Source: Weeksella virosa DSM 16922
Lineage (GTDB): Bacteria > Bacteroidota > Bacteroidia > Flavobacteriales > Weeksellaceae
Length of the DNA stretch: 64,000 bases
Assembly (NCBI RefSeq): GCF_000189415.1
Contig: NC_015144.1
Location: 873,501-937,500 of the forward strand
Direction: 5' to 3'
The position numbers were made by a program, and so were the translations under genes. Of the stretch, positions 26,504 through 34,070 are shown in pieces (position 1 is the first letter of the stretch; every line of letters starts with the position of its first letter). Below the pieces are notes generated by a model. The model was given only the letters and a program-made list of their open reading frames with translations, ran no database searches and was not told the origin of the DNA.

Positions 26504-27469
26504 ATGAATCTCATCGACTATAAAAACGCGATTACGCAGGGCGATATTGCTTGCTTGAGTAAAGCGATTACGCTTGCCGAGAGCACAAAAGAAGAACACC
26601 AGATTTTTGTACAACAACTAATCAAAGCATTAGAGCCAGCAAAAATAAACTCGAAAAGAATTGCGATTACTGGAATTCCGGGTGTTGGTAAAAGTACGTT
26701 TATCGAATCTCTTGGGAAATTGTTGGTGAATCGTGGAAAAAAAGTTGCGGTTTTGGCAATCGATCCGAGTAGTATCTTATCAAAAGGAAGTATCCTTGGA
26801 GATAAAACACGGATGGAAGAATTGGCTAGAGAAAAAAACGCCTTCATCCGTCCAAGTGCAAACAATGGAAATTTGGGCGGAATCACTATCAGAACCTACG
26901 AAAGCATGTTGCTTTGTGAAGCCGCTGGTTTTGATCATATCCTGATTGAGACAGTAGGTGTAGGACAATCTGAAGTTTTGGTGAACTCGATTACCGATTT
27001 GTTTTTATTTCTTCAACTTCCTGGTTCGGGAGACGATTTGCAAGGTATAAAAAGAGGAATTATGGAAATGGCTGATCTAATATTTATTAACAAAACGGAT
27101 ATTTTCGAAGAAAAACTTTCGAAAGAAGCAAAATTGGATATTGTACGTTCTTTACAATTTCTACCTGCAAAACCCTCTGGGTGGAAACGAAAAACAATCC
27201 TTGGTTCTGGACTGAAAGGAGAAGGCATTGCCACTCTTTGGGAACAAATAGAATTGTATTTTGATTTTATTCTCGAGAATGGCTATTACGAACGCAATAG
27301 AAAAGAACAAAGAGCACAGCAAACCAAAAACTATGTTTTCGAGTTGGCAGAGAAAAGAATAAAAGCTTTGCTATCTCGATTTCCACTACAAGAACACACC
27401 GATGAAACGGCTTTCGAAACTGCACAAAACTGGATCAAAAACCAATTGGGAGACATGCCAAATGTCTAA
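26504..27469 (+). CDS. meaB: MeaB/ArgK-type G3E GTPase (methylmalonyl-CoA mutase chaperone)
   Basis: 321-aa GTPase that protects and loads B12-dependent methylmalonyl-CoA mutase. The P-loop is GIPGVGKSTFIE (about 58-69), followed by VAVLAIDPSSILSKGSILGD, ETVGVGQSEVLV and INKTD. The C-terminal helices LAEKRIKALLSRF resemble the dimerisation arm. No mutase gene is in this window. Its end overlaps the convergent DUF779 gene by 4 bp. Confidence 0.92.
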   Translation: MNLIDYKNAITQGDIACLSKAITLAESTKEEHQIFVQQLIKALEPAKINSKRIAITGIPGVGKSTFIESLGKLLVNRGKKVAVLAIDPSSILSKGSILGDKTRMEELAREKNAFIRPSANNGNLGGITIRTYESMLLCEAAGFDHILIETVGVGQSEVLVNSITDLFLFLQLPGSGDDLQGIKRGIMEMADLIFINKTDIFEEKLSKEAKLDIVRSLQFLPAKPSGWKRKTILGSGLKGEGIATLWEQIELYFDFILENGYYERNRKEQRAQQTKNYVFELAEKRIKALLSRFPLQEHTDETAFETAQNWIKNQLGDMPNV

Positions 27470-27843
27470 ACTTCGTTACGTTTTACGGGTACTAAATTTT
27501 CTAACTCCTCCGCTGTAAACAAGCGATAATCGATACGAAAAGTTTTGCCTAACGGTATTTCTAACGAAAAACCACCAGCGCCAAAACCGTCGATAACATC
27601 TAATGTAAAGTGGGCATTTTTCCAATATTCGAACAAATCTTTATCTACCCAAAACTCTACTCCATCTACTTCACCGATACAAACATCATTGGTGCGTAGA
27701 TAATATCCATCTTTCACGAAACACTGAGGTTGCGTACCCTCACAACATCCGCCAGCCTGATAGAGCATTAGATCTCCGTGTGTTTCTTTTAATTGTGCTA
27801 ACAATTCTTTTGCTTTATCAGTTGCATCTACTCTACTGATCAT
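27466..27843 (-). CDS. DUF779 family protein
   Basis: 125 aa, cytoplasmic. It carries the family's cysteine cluster AGGCCEGTQPQCF and FGAGGFSLEIPLGKTFRIDY. DUF779 proteins are regularly encoded beside acetaldehyde-type dehydrogenases, as here; their role is not established, but the Cys cluster suggests metal binding (inference). It lies 62 bp downstream of the dehydrogenase, with a hairpin between them. Confidence 0.88.
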   Translation of the reverse strand: MISRVDATDKAKELLAQLKETHGDLMLYQAGGCCEGTQPQCFVKDGYYLRTNDVCIGEVDGVEFWVDKDLFEYWKNAHFTLDVIDGFGAGGFSLEIPLGKTFRIDYRLFTAEELENLVPVKRNEV

Positions 27844-27865
27844 CCTAATTGTATTTTTATTAAAA

Positions 27866-27893
27866 ATAAAAGAGAGTAAAAACTCTCTTTTAT
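27866..27893 (-). terminator. Intra-operon hairpin between the dehydrogenase and DUF779 genes
   Basis: A 12-bp perfect stem (27866-27877 with 27882-27893), loop of 4, and T-rich on its minus-strand 3' side. It could partly terminate transcription after the dehydrogenase gene and so lower DUF779 expression (inference). Confidence 0.65.
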
Positions 27894-27905
27894 CATAATT
27901 TTAAC

Positions 27906-29408
27906 TTAAAAAAAACCTAATTTCTTTTTATCGTAAGAAATCAACATATTTTTGGTTTGGCGATAATAGTCTAACATCATTTTGTGATTTTCTCGTCCGA
28001 TACCCGATTGTTTGTACCCACCAAAAGGAGCACCTGCTGGATAACTATGGTATTGATTTACCCATACTCTACCTGCCTGGATCGCACGCGGAACTTGATA
28101 TAATTGATGCGCATCTCGAGTCCAAACACCCGCTCCCAAACCATAAATAGTATCATTAGCAATACGTATTGCATCTTCTTGATCCTTGAAGGTTGTAACA
28201 GCCAAAACCGGTCCGAAGATTTCTTCTTGGAAAATTCTCATTTTATTATCCCCTTTGAATAAGGTGGGTTTGATGTAATAACCTTCTGCAATATCTCCTG
28301 TTAACGGGTTGGCTTCACCACCGGTTAATAATTCTGCTCCCTCTTCTTTACCAAGTTTGATATAATTAAGAATTTTATCATATTGAATTTTCGAAGCTTG
28401 TGCTCCTATCATTGTATTTGTATCTAGAGGATTTCCCGTAACAATGGCTTCTGTTCGTTGTACTACTTTTTCTATGAATCGATCGTAAATGGACTCTTGT
28501 ATCAACAATCTCGACGGACAAGTACAGATTTCTCCCTGATTTAATGCAAACAACACAGCACCTTCCAGTGCTTTATCAAGATAATCATCATCTTCTGCCA
28601 TGACCGACTCAAAGAAAATATTCGGAGATTTTCCACCTAATTCTAATGTAACTGGTATGATATTTTCGGTTGCATACTGCATCACCATTCGACCTGTTGC
28701 GGTTGAACCTGTAAAAGCAGCTTTGGCAACTTTAGGATTGGTAACTAAGGTACGCCCTAACTCGGATCCAAAACCATTTACTATATTTACGACTCCTTCT
28801 GGAATCAAATCGCCAATCAACTCGAATAGATACATAATAGAGACAGGAGTACTTTCTGCAGGTTTTAATACAACTGTGCATCCAGCAGCAAGAGCGGGAG
28901 CCAATTTCCAAACTGCCATTAGGATTGGAAAGTTCCACGGTATAATTTGCGCCACAACACCAATCGGCTCATTAACAATAAGAGAGACCGTGTTTTTATC
29001 CAACTCATTCAATGAGCCTTCCTCTGCTCGAATTACACTTGCAAAATATCGGAAATGATCAATTGCTAAAGGAATATCTGCATTGAGAGTTTCACGTACG
29101 GGTTTTCCATTATCATACGTTTCTACTGCCGCTATTTTTTCTAGATTCTCTTCCATCCGATCAGCTATCTTATTTAGAATCCTACTTCGTTCAGCTGCAG
29201 ACGTTTTGCTCCAAGTCTCAAAAGCTTTGTGAGCCGCATCTACAGCGAACTCTATATCTTCTTTGGATGAATGAGCAGCTCTAGAAAAAACCTTACCTGT
29301 AACTGGTGAAATGTTATCGAAATATTTTCCTTGGACAGGCGCAACAAATTTTCCGTTAATGTAGTTGTCGTAAGTCTGCTTAAGTTCTGGTAATTGTACT
29401 AAACTCAT
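27906..29408 (-). CDS. NAD(P)-dependent aldehyde dehydrogenase (acetaldehyde type, ExaC/AldB-like)
   Basis: Oxidises an aldehyde, probably acetaldehyde, to the acid. Key segments are [20 protein letters not shown], the general base Glu in [13 protein letters not shown], the catalytic Cys in [13 protein letters not shown], and [13 protein letters not shown]. At 500 aa it is normal length. Pairing with DUF779 supports the ExaC-like subgroup. The 160 bases between it and the tmRNA gene hold no further gene; I see no perfect TAnnTTTG element just upstream. Confidence 0.92.
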   Translation of the reverse strand: MSLVQLPELKQTYDNYINGKFVAPVQGKYFDNISPVTGKVFSRAAHSSKEDIEFAVDAAHKAFETWSKTSAAERSRILNKIADRMEENLEKIAAVETYDNGKPVRETLNADIPLAIDHFRYFASVIRAEEGSLNELDKNTVSLIVNEPIGVVAQIIPWNFPILMAVWKLAPALAAGCTVVLKPAESTPVSIMYLFELIGDLIPEGVVNIVNGFGSELGRTLVTNPKVAKAAFTGSTATGRMVMQYATENIIPVTLELGGKSPNIFFESVMAEDDDYLDKALEGAVLFALNQGEICTCPSRLLIQESIYDRFIEKVVQRTEAIVTGNPLDTNTMIGAQASKIQYDKILNYIKLGKEEGAELLTGGEANPLTGDIAEGYYIKPTLFKGDNKMRIFQEEIFGPVLAVTTFKDQEDAIRIANDTIYGLGAGVWTRDAHQLYQVPRAIQAGRVWVNQYHSYPAGAPFGGYKQSGIGRENHKMMLDYYRQTKNMLISYDKKKLGFF

Positions 29409-29568
29409 ATTTTTAATTTTTTATCTAAAGATTAATGAAATTTACTTTCTGTGAAAATATATCATTTATGGGATAAAATCTGTTAAAAAAAATAAATAAT
29501 TAGATGGATTACAATTTTCTAGTTTGGCTTAATTGTTGTAGTATTGCAGTCCGAATATTTGAAAATCT

Positions 29569-29966
29569 GGGGCTGACTGGTTTTGACAGCAAGGATAATG
29601 GATAAGTAAGCACGTCGTGCAATGTTGTGTACGCACGTTAATCTGGCACTTCGACTTTTTAACTGGCAACGAAGAATACGCTTTAGCTGCTTAATCGACC
29701 GAATTATAGTAAGTCTCAAGCCACGTTCGTACAATGTACGAAAGCTGAATGTCTCTCAAAAGCCTCGCCTTACGGCGTTTGATACAGAGGCACAGGAATG
29801 TAAGGATAGATTGACTTTTGTTTCGCAAGTCATTCGAAAATTTAGAAACTAAGCTTATAGCAAGATGTTTGTTTCTGGCTGTAAGTCGAAAATAGAGAAT
29901 AAACTAAGCGTGTAGAAAGCTTATTGGTTACTTGTTTGGACGCGGGTTCGAATCCCGCCAGCTCCA
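29569..29966 (+). ncRNA. ssrA: Transfer-messenger RNA (tmRNA)
   Basis: Rescues stalled ribosomes and tags incomplete proteins. The 5' GGGGCTG pairs with 3' CAGCTCC to form the acceptor stem (7 bp, one G-U). The T-arm GCGGGTTCGAATCCCGC is intact, and the discriminator A is at 29966; CCA is not encoded. An internal reading frame encodes the tag. Length of about 398 nt is normal. The RNA is followed by a terminator whose sequence is part of a direct repeat shared with 45080-45150. A weak promoter candidate, TAGTATTG, lies around 29539. Confidence 0.95.
29665..29694 (+). CDS. tmRNA-encoded degradation tag
   Basis: Within ssrA, codons for GNEEYALAA followed by TAA. With the Ala carried by tmRNA the tag is AGNEEYALAA. 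It ends in the protease-recognised ALAA and resembles other Bacteroidetes tags. The resume codon is assigned by the fit of this ending. Confidence 0.85.
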   Translation, partial: GNEEYALAA

Positions 29967-29969
29967 CAA

Positions 29970-30036
29970 TATATACTAAACATCAATGATTTAAAAATAC
30001 ACTCGGACTAAATCAGGGACTGTATCCTAATTTTAG
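29970..30036. repeat. Left copy of the island-flanking direct repeat
   Basis: 67 bases immediately after ssrA, repeated at 45080-45150 with two substitutions and two 2-base insertions in the right copy. It contains the left arm and loop of the ssrA terminator. It may be an attachment site of the 15-kb island between the copies (inference). Confidence 0.75.
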
Positions 30037-30047
30037 TCCGAGTTTTT
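30001..30047 (+). terminator. ssrA terminator
   Basis: ACTCGGACTAAA (30001-30012) pairs with TTTAGTCCGAGT (30032-30043), then TTTT. The 12-bp stem is complete here but only the left arm is preserved in the right repeat copy. Confidence 0.85.
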
Positions 30048-30123
30048 CTTTGCATAATGTATCCAAGTTCAGAGAAATCTAATTGATAAATTCCCTGAGA
30101 TAGCAAAATAGATTACAGTTGAT

Positions 30124-30312
30124 ATGAACATTGTTTCAAACGAAATTAATAGCATCAATGGTATTTCATATCCGCAAAAGCAACAGCAAAAACAAAATAA
30201 AAGCGATATCAATTTAAATGTCAATGATCCCGACATGTATCAAGATGCAAATTTAAAAAGAGAAGAAGAAATGAAAGAAGAAGAAAACCAAACACGTAGA
30301 AGAGGAAGATAA
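30124..30312 (+). CDS. Small hypothetical protein
   Basis: 62 aa, Gln/Lys/Glu-rich and very polar (MNIVSNEINSINGISYPQKQ, ending in RRRGR). It has no recognised family. It overlaps, in another frame, the start of an XRE-regulator remnant at 30287. It could be a short cargo gene or the relic of a longer island gene; there is no strong ribosome-binding site. Confidence 0.3.
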   Translation: MNIVSNEINSINGISYPQKQQQKQNKSDINLNVNDPDMYQDANLKREEEMKEEENQTRRRGR

Positions 30313-30397
30313 AAATGCGGTTTACCGTATCATTGATACAATGCTCACAAAGTCTAAGTTTAAAGACTTCTTCAACAAAAATGTGGCTACATTGTAA
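30287..30397 (+). pseudogene. C-terminal remnant of an XRE-family regulator
   Basis: A frame without its own start encodes DKNAVYRIIDTMLTKSKF then KDFFNKNVATL and a stop. It aligns by eye with the C-terminus of the intact XRE protein at 35308-35649 (DKECVFSLLDAYLAKSKLQAF). The helix-turn-helix portion is missing. A terminator follows directly. It marks decay near the left end of the island. Confidence 0.6.
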
Positions 30398-30401
30398 CAA
30401 T

Positions 30402-30428
30402 AAACCCCGAGCAATGTTCGGGGTTTTT
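30402..30428 (+). terminator. Terminator after the XRE remnant
   Basis: AAACCCCGA pairs with TCGGGGTTT around a 7-base loop, with a T-run to 30428. It also separates the remnant from the convergent immunity gene. Confidence 0.8.
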
Positions 30429-30433
30429 GGTAC

Positions 30434-30838
30434 TTATTCTTTTGTTAGGAATGTTTTATATTTCATATGTTTACTTGAATATCTACCCGCTTCTTCTTTT
30501 TTGATATAACCATCCTTTTTAAAGGATAGAGTTATAAACGCACTTTTTTCTATAACTGTAGAATAGTATCCATTGCTATCTGAATATAGTTTGATTTTAT
30601 CTTTTCCTAAATATTCATCATAATTTTTATTTCCTTTGTCATCCTCATATCTTTCATTATTAACAACAACTAATACATTACTAATTGGTTTCTTTGTTTC
30701 TTCATCAAAGACATAACCGCTTAAATTTATATTTTTTATATCGGTTACTGATAAGTAAAAGAAAAAGAAATATACAAAAACGGATATTAATAATGTGATA
30801 AGTATAATCACTATTGCTTTTTTAGTTACCATATTCAT
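30434..30838 (-). CDS. Membrane-anchored carboxypeptidase-regulatory-like protein, candidate immunity to orphan tip 2
   Basis: 134 aa. One N-terminal membrane helix (about residues 8-30) precedes a small beta-sandwich, INLSGYVFDEETKKPISNVL, the start typical of carboxypeptidase-regulatory-like domains, and later GYYSTVIEKSAFITLSFKKD. The frame starts 17 bp inside the end of the upstream hydrolase-tipped Rhs gene, so expression is coupled. By position it is the immunity partner of that toxin (inference); no known immunity family is recognised. Confidence 0.6.
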   Translation of the reverse strand: MNMVTKKAIVIILITLLISVFVYFFFFYLSVTDIKNINLSGYVFDEETKKPISNVLVVVNNERYEDDKGNKNYDEYLGKDKIKLYSDSNGYYSTVIEKSAFITLSFKKDGYIKKEEAGRYSSKHMKYKTFLTKE

Positions 30839-31892
30839 CTATCCTTTGATTTATTCTACTTTGTATGTTCTGCCCTGCTGTTGTTTGAATATTTCCGTGA
30901 TTTACATTATCCCCGGTTATTTTAATATTCTTCACATTAGCACTACCTCCTGAAGAATGTGGATATCCCCTTGATCCTGGCGAATTACTACTCCCGCTAT
31001 TACTTCTATTGCTACTCCCGCTACTGTTACTTCCACTACTACTGCTTGTTGCACCTGACGAAGAACCAGAAGCTCTTGACGAACTAGAAGCGCCAGAACT
31101 ATTATCTTGATAAAAATTATATGCTGTGTTGACATTATCTGGTATAGTTGTATTAACAGTGGCTCCTCGTAAAGGACCATCTGAACTATCCACTATAACC
31201 ATTGTATTAATTGGAATATCAGGAACTGCTTCTGCTAAATTTACAGCATTATCCCCTCCATAACTATAGCCATAAACAACAACCATATCTCCCTCTTGAT
31301 AATTACTCTCCAAAAAGCTCTTTCCTGTTTCAACTCCTGGACCTTGAGTTAAAGACGGAGATATTACAGCTCCTTTAAAATCCATTCCTTGAGATCTTGC
31401 GTAAGATGCAGTAGCTTGAAATCTATCACCAGCACCTCCTGTACCTTCTGTTGTTGATCTTATTTTACCATCTCCATCAGGACCACCGTGATAAAATACT
31501 GCCAAGACACGAGGTTCTCTATTAATTACATCTTGACCAGTAGTAGGAATTCCTTCTAACCCTTCTAACTCAATTTTCCAAACTGGATTATTATGTGCAA
31601 ATTGATATGGACTAATAGACATATAATCTTCCGTAATAGGATCAACACCAAAAAATCTACCAATTGCATAATCATAATTTCTATATCGAAACGTGTCCCA
31701 ATTAAGTCCCAATTCGTCTTGACGCTCTTGTCCTAAGAACTTATAGTTATAACTATCACTACCCGAGGTTTGCATATTTACTACACCTATACCCACACGA
31801 ACATCACTACTATTTACAATTTCTACACCCAAGGTCAAATCATTGTAACCTGTATGTTTCAGCCCAAAAGGGTAATAATGACTACCTATCAT
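30822..31892 (-). CDS. Orphan Rhs C-terminal tip 2 with alpha/beta-hydrolase-like toxin domain
   Basis: 356 aa without a signal peptide or Rhs shell. Residues 1-110 are a truncated Rhs core end (HYYPFGLKHTGYN, GQERQDELGLNWDTF, NYDYAIGRFFGVDP). The tip from about 125 looks like a serine hydrolase: AVFYHGGPDG, nucleophile elbow VVYGYSYGG (Ser210), a possible Asp in IVDSSDG, and His332 in DNVNHGNIQT. A Ser-rich linker (265-315) splits the fold. It may be a lipase or esterase toxin (inference). It overlaps genes on both sides by 4 and 17 bp. With no export signal it is probably silent until recombined onto a full Rhs gene. Confidence 0.75.
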   Translation of the reverse strand: MIGSHYYPFGLKHTGYNDLTLGVEIVNSSDVRVGIGVVNMQTSGSDSYNYKFLGQERQDELGLNWDTFRYRNYDYAIGRFFGVDPITEDYMSISPYQFAHNNPVWKIELEGLEGIPTTGQDVINREPRVLAVFYHGGPDGDGKIRSTTEGTGGAGDRFQATASYARSQGMDFKGAVISPSLTQGPGVETGKSFLESNYQEGDMVVVYGYSYGGDNAVNLAEAVPDIPINTMVIVDSSDGPLRGATVNTTIPDNVNTAYNFYQDNSSGASSSSRASGSSSGATSSSSGSNSSGSSNRSNSGSSNSPGSRGYPHSSGGSANVKNIKITGDNVNHGNIQTTAGQNIQSRINQRIDEYGN

Positions 31893-32341
31893 TTTTTCTT
31901 TAAAAGATTCCTTATCTCTTTTAAATCTTTTTCAAAATCAAAATTAAAGTGTTGTCCAAATGGATCTACTGTTCTTGATATAAAAAAATATGATTTTCCA
32001 CCTATTTTAATATAATTAAGATAAGGTAAGATAAATCTATCAACTTTCTGTATTTCATTTAATTTAAAATATTTTTTAAAAAAAAGCTTCTTTATGATTA
32101 TCTTATCTGTCTCTGATTCATATATTATTGTATTCATTATATATGAAAATCTTATAAGGAACATAAATATTGAAATATAGCATAACGTAAAAACAATTGA
32201 AGAAATTCTCTTTTCTAAAATAATTTCATGAATATTGACTAGTATTATAATAAGCACTACACCTATAAAAGAAAGTGAAATTAATATCATTAATATAAAA
32301 TATAAGTAATTATATTTTCGACTGATATATTCCATAAACAT
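31889..32341 (-). CDS. Two-helix membrane protein, candidate immunity to orphan tip 1
   Basis: 150 aa. Two hydrophobic helices (about 12-37 and 48-68) are followed by a soluble, Lys/Phe-rich domain (KIIIKKLFFKKYFKLNEIQK, KIGGKSYFFISR), PH-like in style. It starts on the base after the stop of orphan tip 1 and overlaps orphan tip 2 by 4 bp. The position is diagnostic of an immunity gene, and the membrane location suggests the toxin acts at a membrane (inference). Confidence 0.6.
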   Translation of the reverse strand: MFMEYISRKYNYLYFILMILISLSFIGVVLIIILVNIHEIILEKRISSIVFTLCYISIFMFLIRFSYIMNTIIYESETDKIIIKKLFFKKYFKLNEIQKVDRFILPYLNYIKIGGKSYFFISRTVDPFGQHFNFDFEKDLKEIRNLLKKK

Positions 32342-33403
32342 TTAATTTTTAAATTTAATTCCTATCTCAACACCAAAATTAACGTTAAGGAAAGCTCCTA
32401 CTCCCAACCCAAGCTTAGCTGAATTAGACCTCTCTGTACTAGTTTTACCGTTTTGCGTTTTTTCCTTAATTGTAGAATTTAAAATTGATACTGATGTGGT
32501 CGTACTTTTTGATGACTCTGTAACTTCTTTTGTTTTCTGATCGACTTTCTTTTCATTTTGCTGATCGAAACCAAATAACATTGAAAGTCCAAAACCAGAA
32601 GTTTCTTTTACTTGACCATCTTTTCCATAATAATCAACTTCTGAACTGTTATTTAAATTAGCTTTAGAGTCCAACTCTGCTCCCAATTTAACAGACCCTA
32701 ATTCATTTCCTTTATAATTACCTTTAAATCCTATATTCACAGGTCCTTTGACCTTTCCTTCTACTCCAACATTTCCTGAAACAGAAGCTGTTGCCTCTAC
32801 ATAAACTGTTGGTTTATTTTCATCTGTCCACTGCTTAGCTTCAGAAGCTTTCTTAGTAACGTAATTTGCTGCATCCTTTGCTTTATCTTTAAGATATTCA
32901 AAAGTTTCAAGTTCTAAGCCTTCTAACTCTCTACCCATCCCCATTTTATTTTCTTGAAAAGCATAAGGACTATTATATACATATTTTTCACTCAAAGGGT
33001 CATGATTAAAAAACCTACCAATCGCATAATCGTAGTTTCTCCACTTAAAGCTGTCCCAGTTGAGTCCGAGTTCATCTTGGCGTTCTTGTCCTTGGTACTT
33101 ATAATTATACGTAGCCGAACCCGTTGAGATAGAATTATCAATTCCTATTCCTATATCGCCAAATTTTGCTTCAATAGTTGTTCTATTACTTGCAATATCT
33201 TCACCTGGAGTTACAATGATTTGTTGTAACGGTTGGTAACCTTTATGTTTCAACCCAAAAGGGTAGTAGTGGTTTTCTTCCAATATTTTTAATTTGTTTT
33301 CGGTGTCATCCCAAGCATAACTCAATCTTACGTTACCCAAATGATCCGTGTAATTGTAAACATAATTATAACTTCTGCCACCACTAACTTTATTGGTCAC
33401 CAC
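32342..33403 (-). CDS. Orphan Rhs C-terminal tip 1 (frameshifted from its upstream Rhs segment)
   Basis: 353 aa as an open frame, beginning mid-Rhs (MVTNKVSGGRSYNYVYNYTD). Residues 1-100 are nearly identical to the full-length Rhs at 36421-39930. From YNYKYQGQERQDELGLNWDS the sequence switches to a different Rhs lineage. The tip (about 165-353) is Gly/Val-rich and repetitive: NVGVEGKVKGPVNIGFKGNY, LGSVKLGAELDSKANL, and terminal KLGLGVGAFLNVNFGVEIGI. This looks like amphipathic beta strands; a membrane-active or pore-forming tip is possible but unproven. A one-base deletion near 33478 separates it from upstream Rhs sequence. Confidence 0.7.
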   Translation of the reverse strand: MVTNKVSGGRSYNYVYNYTDHLGNVRLSYAWDDTENKLKILEENHYYPFGLKHKGYQPLQQIIVTPGEDIASNRTTIEAKFGDIGIGIDNSISTGSATYNYKYQGQERQDELGLNWDSFKWRNYDYAIGRFFNHDPLSEKYVYNSPYAFQENKMGMGRELEGLELETFEYLKDKAKDAANYVTKKASEAKQWTDENKPTVYVEATASVSGNVGVEGKVKGPVNIGFKGNYKGNELGSVKLGAELDSKANLNNSSEVDYYGKDGQVKETSGFGLSMLFGFDQQNEKKVDQKTKEVTESSKSTTTSVSILNSTIKEKTQNGKTSTERSNSAKLGLGVGAFLNVNFGVEIGIKFKN

Positions 33404-33657
33404 ATTTACATACCCTTCCGCTGTTGGGAAGAATTGTAAATCATTGTTTTTGTATTGAAATCCACCTAAATAATCTGTGTGGTTACTTTGCTACCATCTA
33501 TTACTACTTTTCTTAGCTTTACACCGTTTGCATCGTAGGCGTAATGTATCCTTTTGTTGCTATTCCAAATAACTTCTGTAGGTAAATTTAGGTAATTGTA
33601 TTTAATTTCGGATATTCCTTTGTTCAAATCTTGTGTTAAATTTCCGTTTGCATCGTA
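33099..33657. repeat. Near-identical block shared with full-length Rhs (copy A)
   Basis: 559 bases matching 37259-37818 with one base missing (near 33478) and one mismatch seen (GATATT versus GAAATT near 33612). Sequences on both sides diverge sharply, as in a recombination or gene-conversion tract. Confidence 0.88.
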
Positions 33658-34000
33658 AGCATAATCATTCCCCGTGTTTGCTCCGTCTTTGAAACCGCTT
33701 GCATGCAAGACTTTGTCTTTTACTTTCAGCAATTTGTTGGAGTTGGCTTGATAGGTATATTCCAAATCATCAATGTAAACCGTGTTATTGTTAAGGTCTT
33801 GATTGCCCGAACGTACGATGCTTTTGATGTTACCGTTGTGGTCATATTGCAAACTCTCGTTATAGGCATTTACCACTTGGTAATTTCCTTTGGTGTAAGC
33901 AGCATCCAATAATCGGTTGAGTCCATCGTAAGCATAATCATAGCTTCTCACCGTTGGATTGTTGGCTGATTTCCATCTGGTTTCGGAAATGTTTCCGTTT
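33464..34000 (-). pseudogene. Upstream Rhs fragment of orphan tip 1
   Basis: Rhs repeat sequence with no start signal of its own: NISETRWKSA, RSYDYAYDGLNRLLDAAYTK, YDHNGNIKSIVRSGN, YDANGNLTQDLN. It ends KVTTQII by frameshift, where the intact gene reads KVTTTDYLGGFQ. Homology to the full-length Rhs begins abruptly at about 34000, where the tail of the primase gene is interrupted. With 32342-33403 it forms one broken Rhs 3' end. Confidence 0.75.
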
Positions 34001-34011
34001 CAAAAAATCTA

Positions 34012-34026
34012 GCGGTGAGCCACCGC
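34012..34026 (-). terminator. Possible terminator at the primase/Rhs junction
   Basis: GCGGTG-AGC-CACCGC hairpin. On the minus strand it is followed by TAGATTTTTT, as in a short terminator. It lies within coding remnants, so it may be fortuitous. Confidence 0.35.
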
Positions 34027-34070
34027 CGGCAATTATTTTTTCTTTGGGTTCTTCTGATTTATTTTTTTCT

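Noticed and set aside
29519..29852. Open frames on both strands across ssrA
   Set aside because: They coincide with the tmRNA gene; only the tag peptide frame is real.
30900..31100. Ser-codon-rich tract as a CRISPR or satellite repeat
   Set aside because: The repeats are irregular and in frame; they encode the Ser/Gly linker of orphan tip 2.
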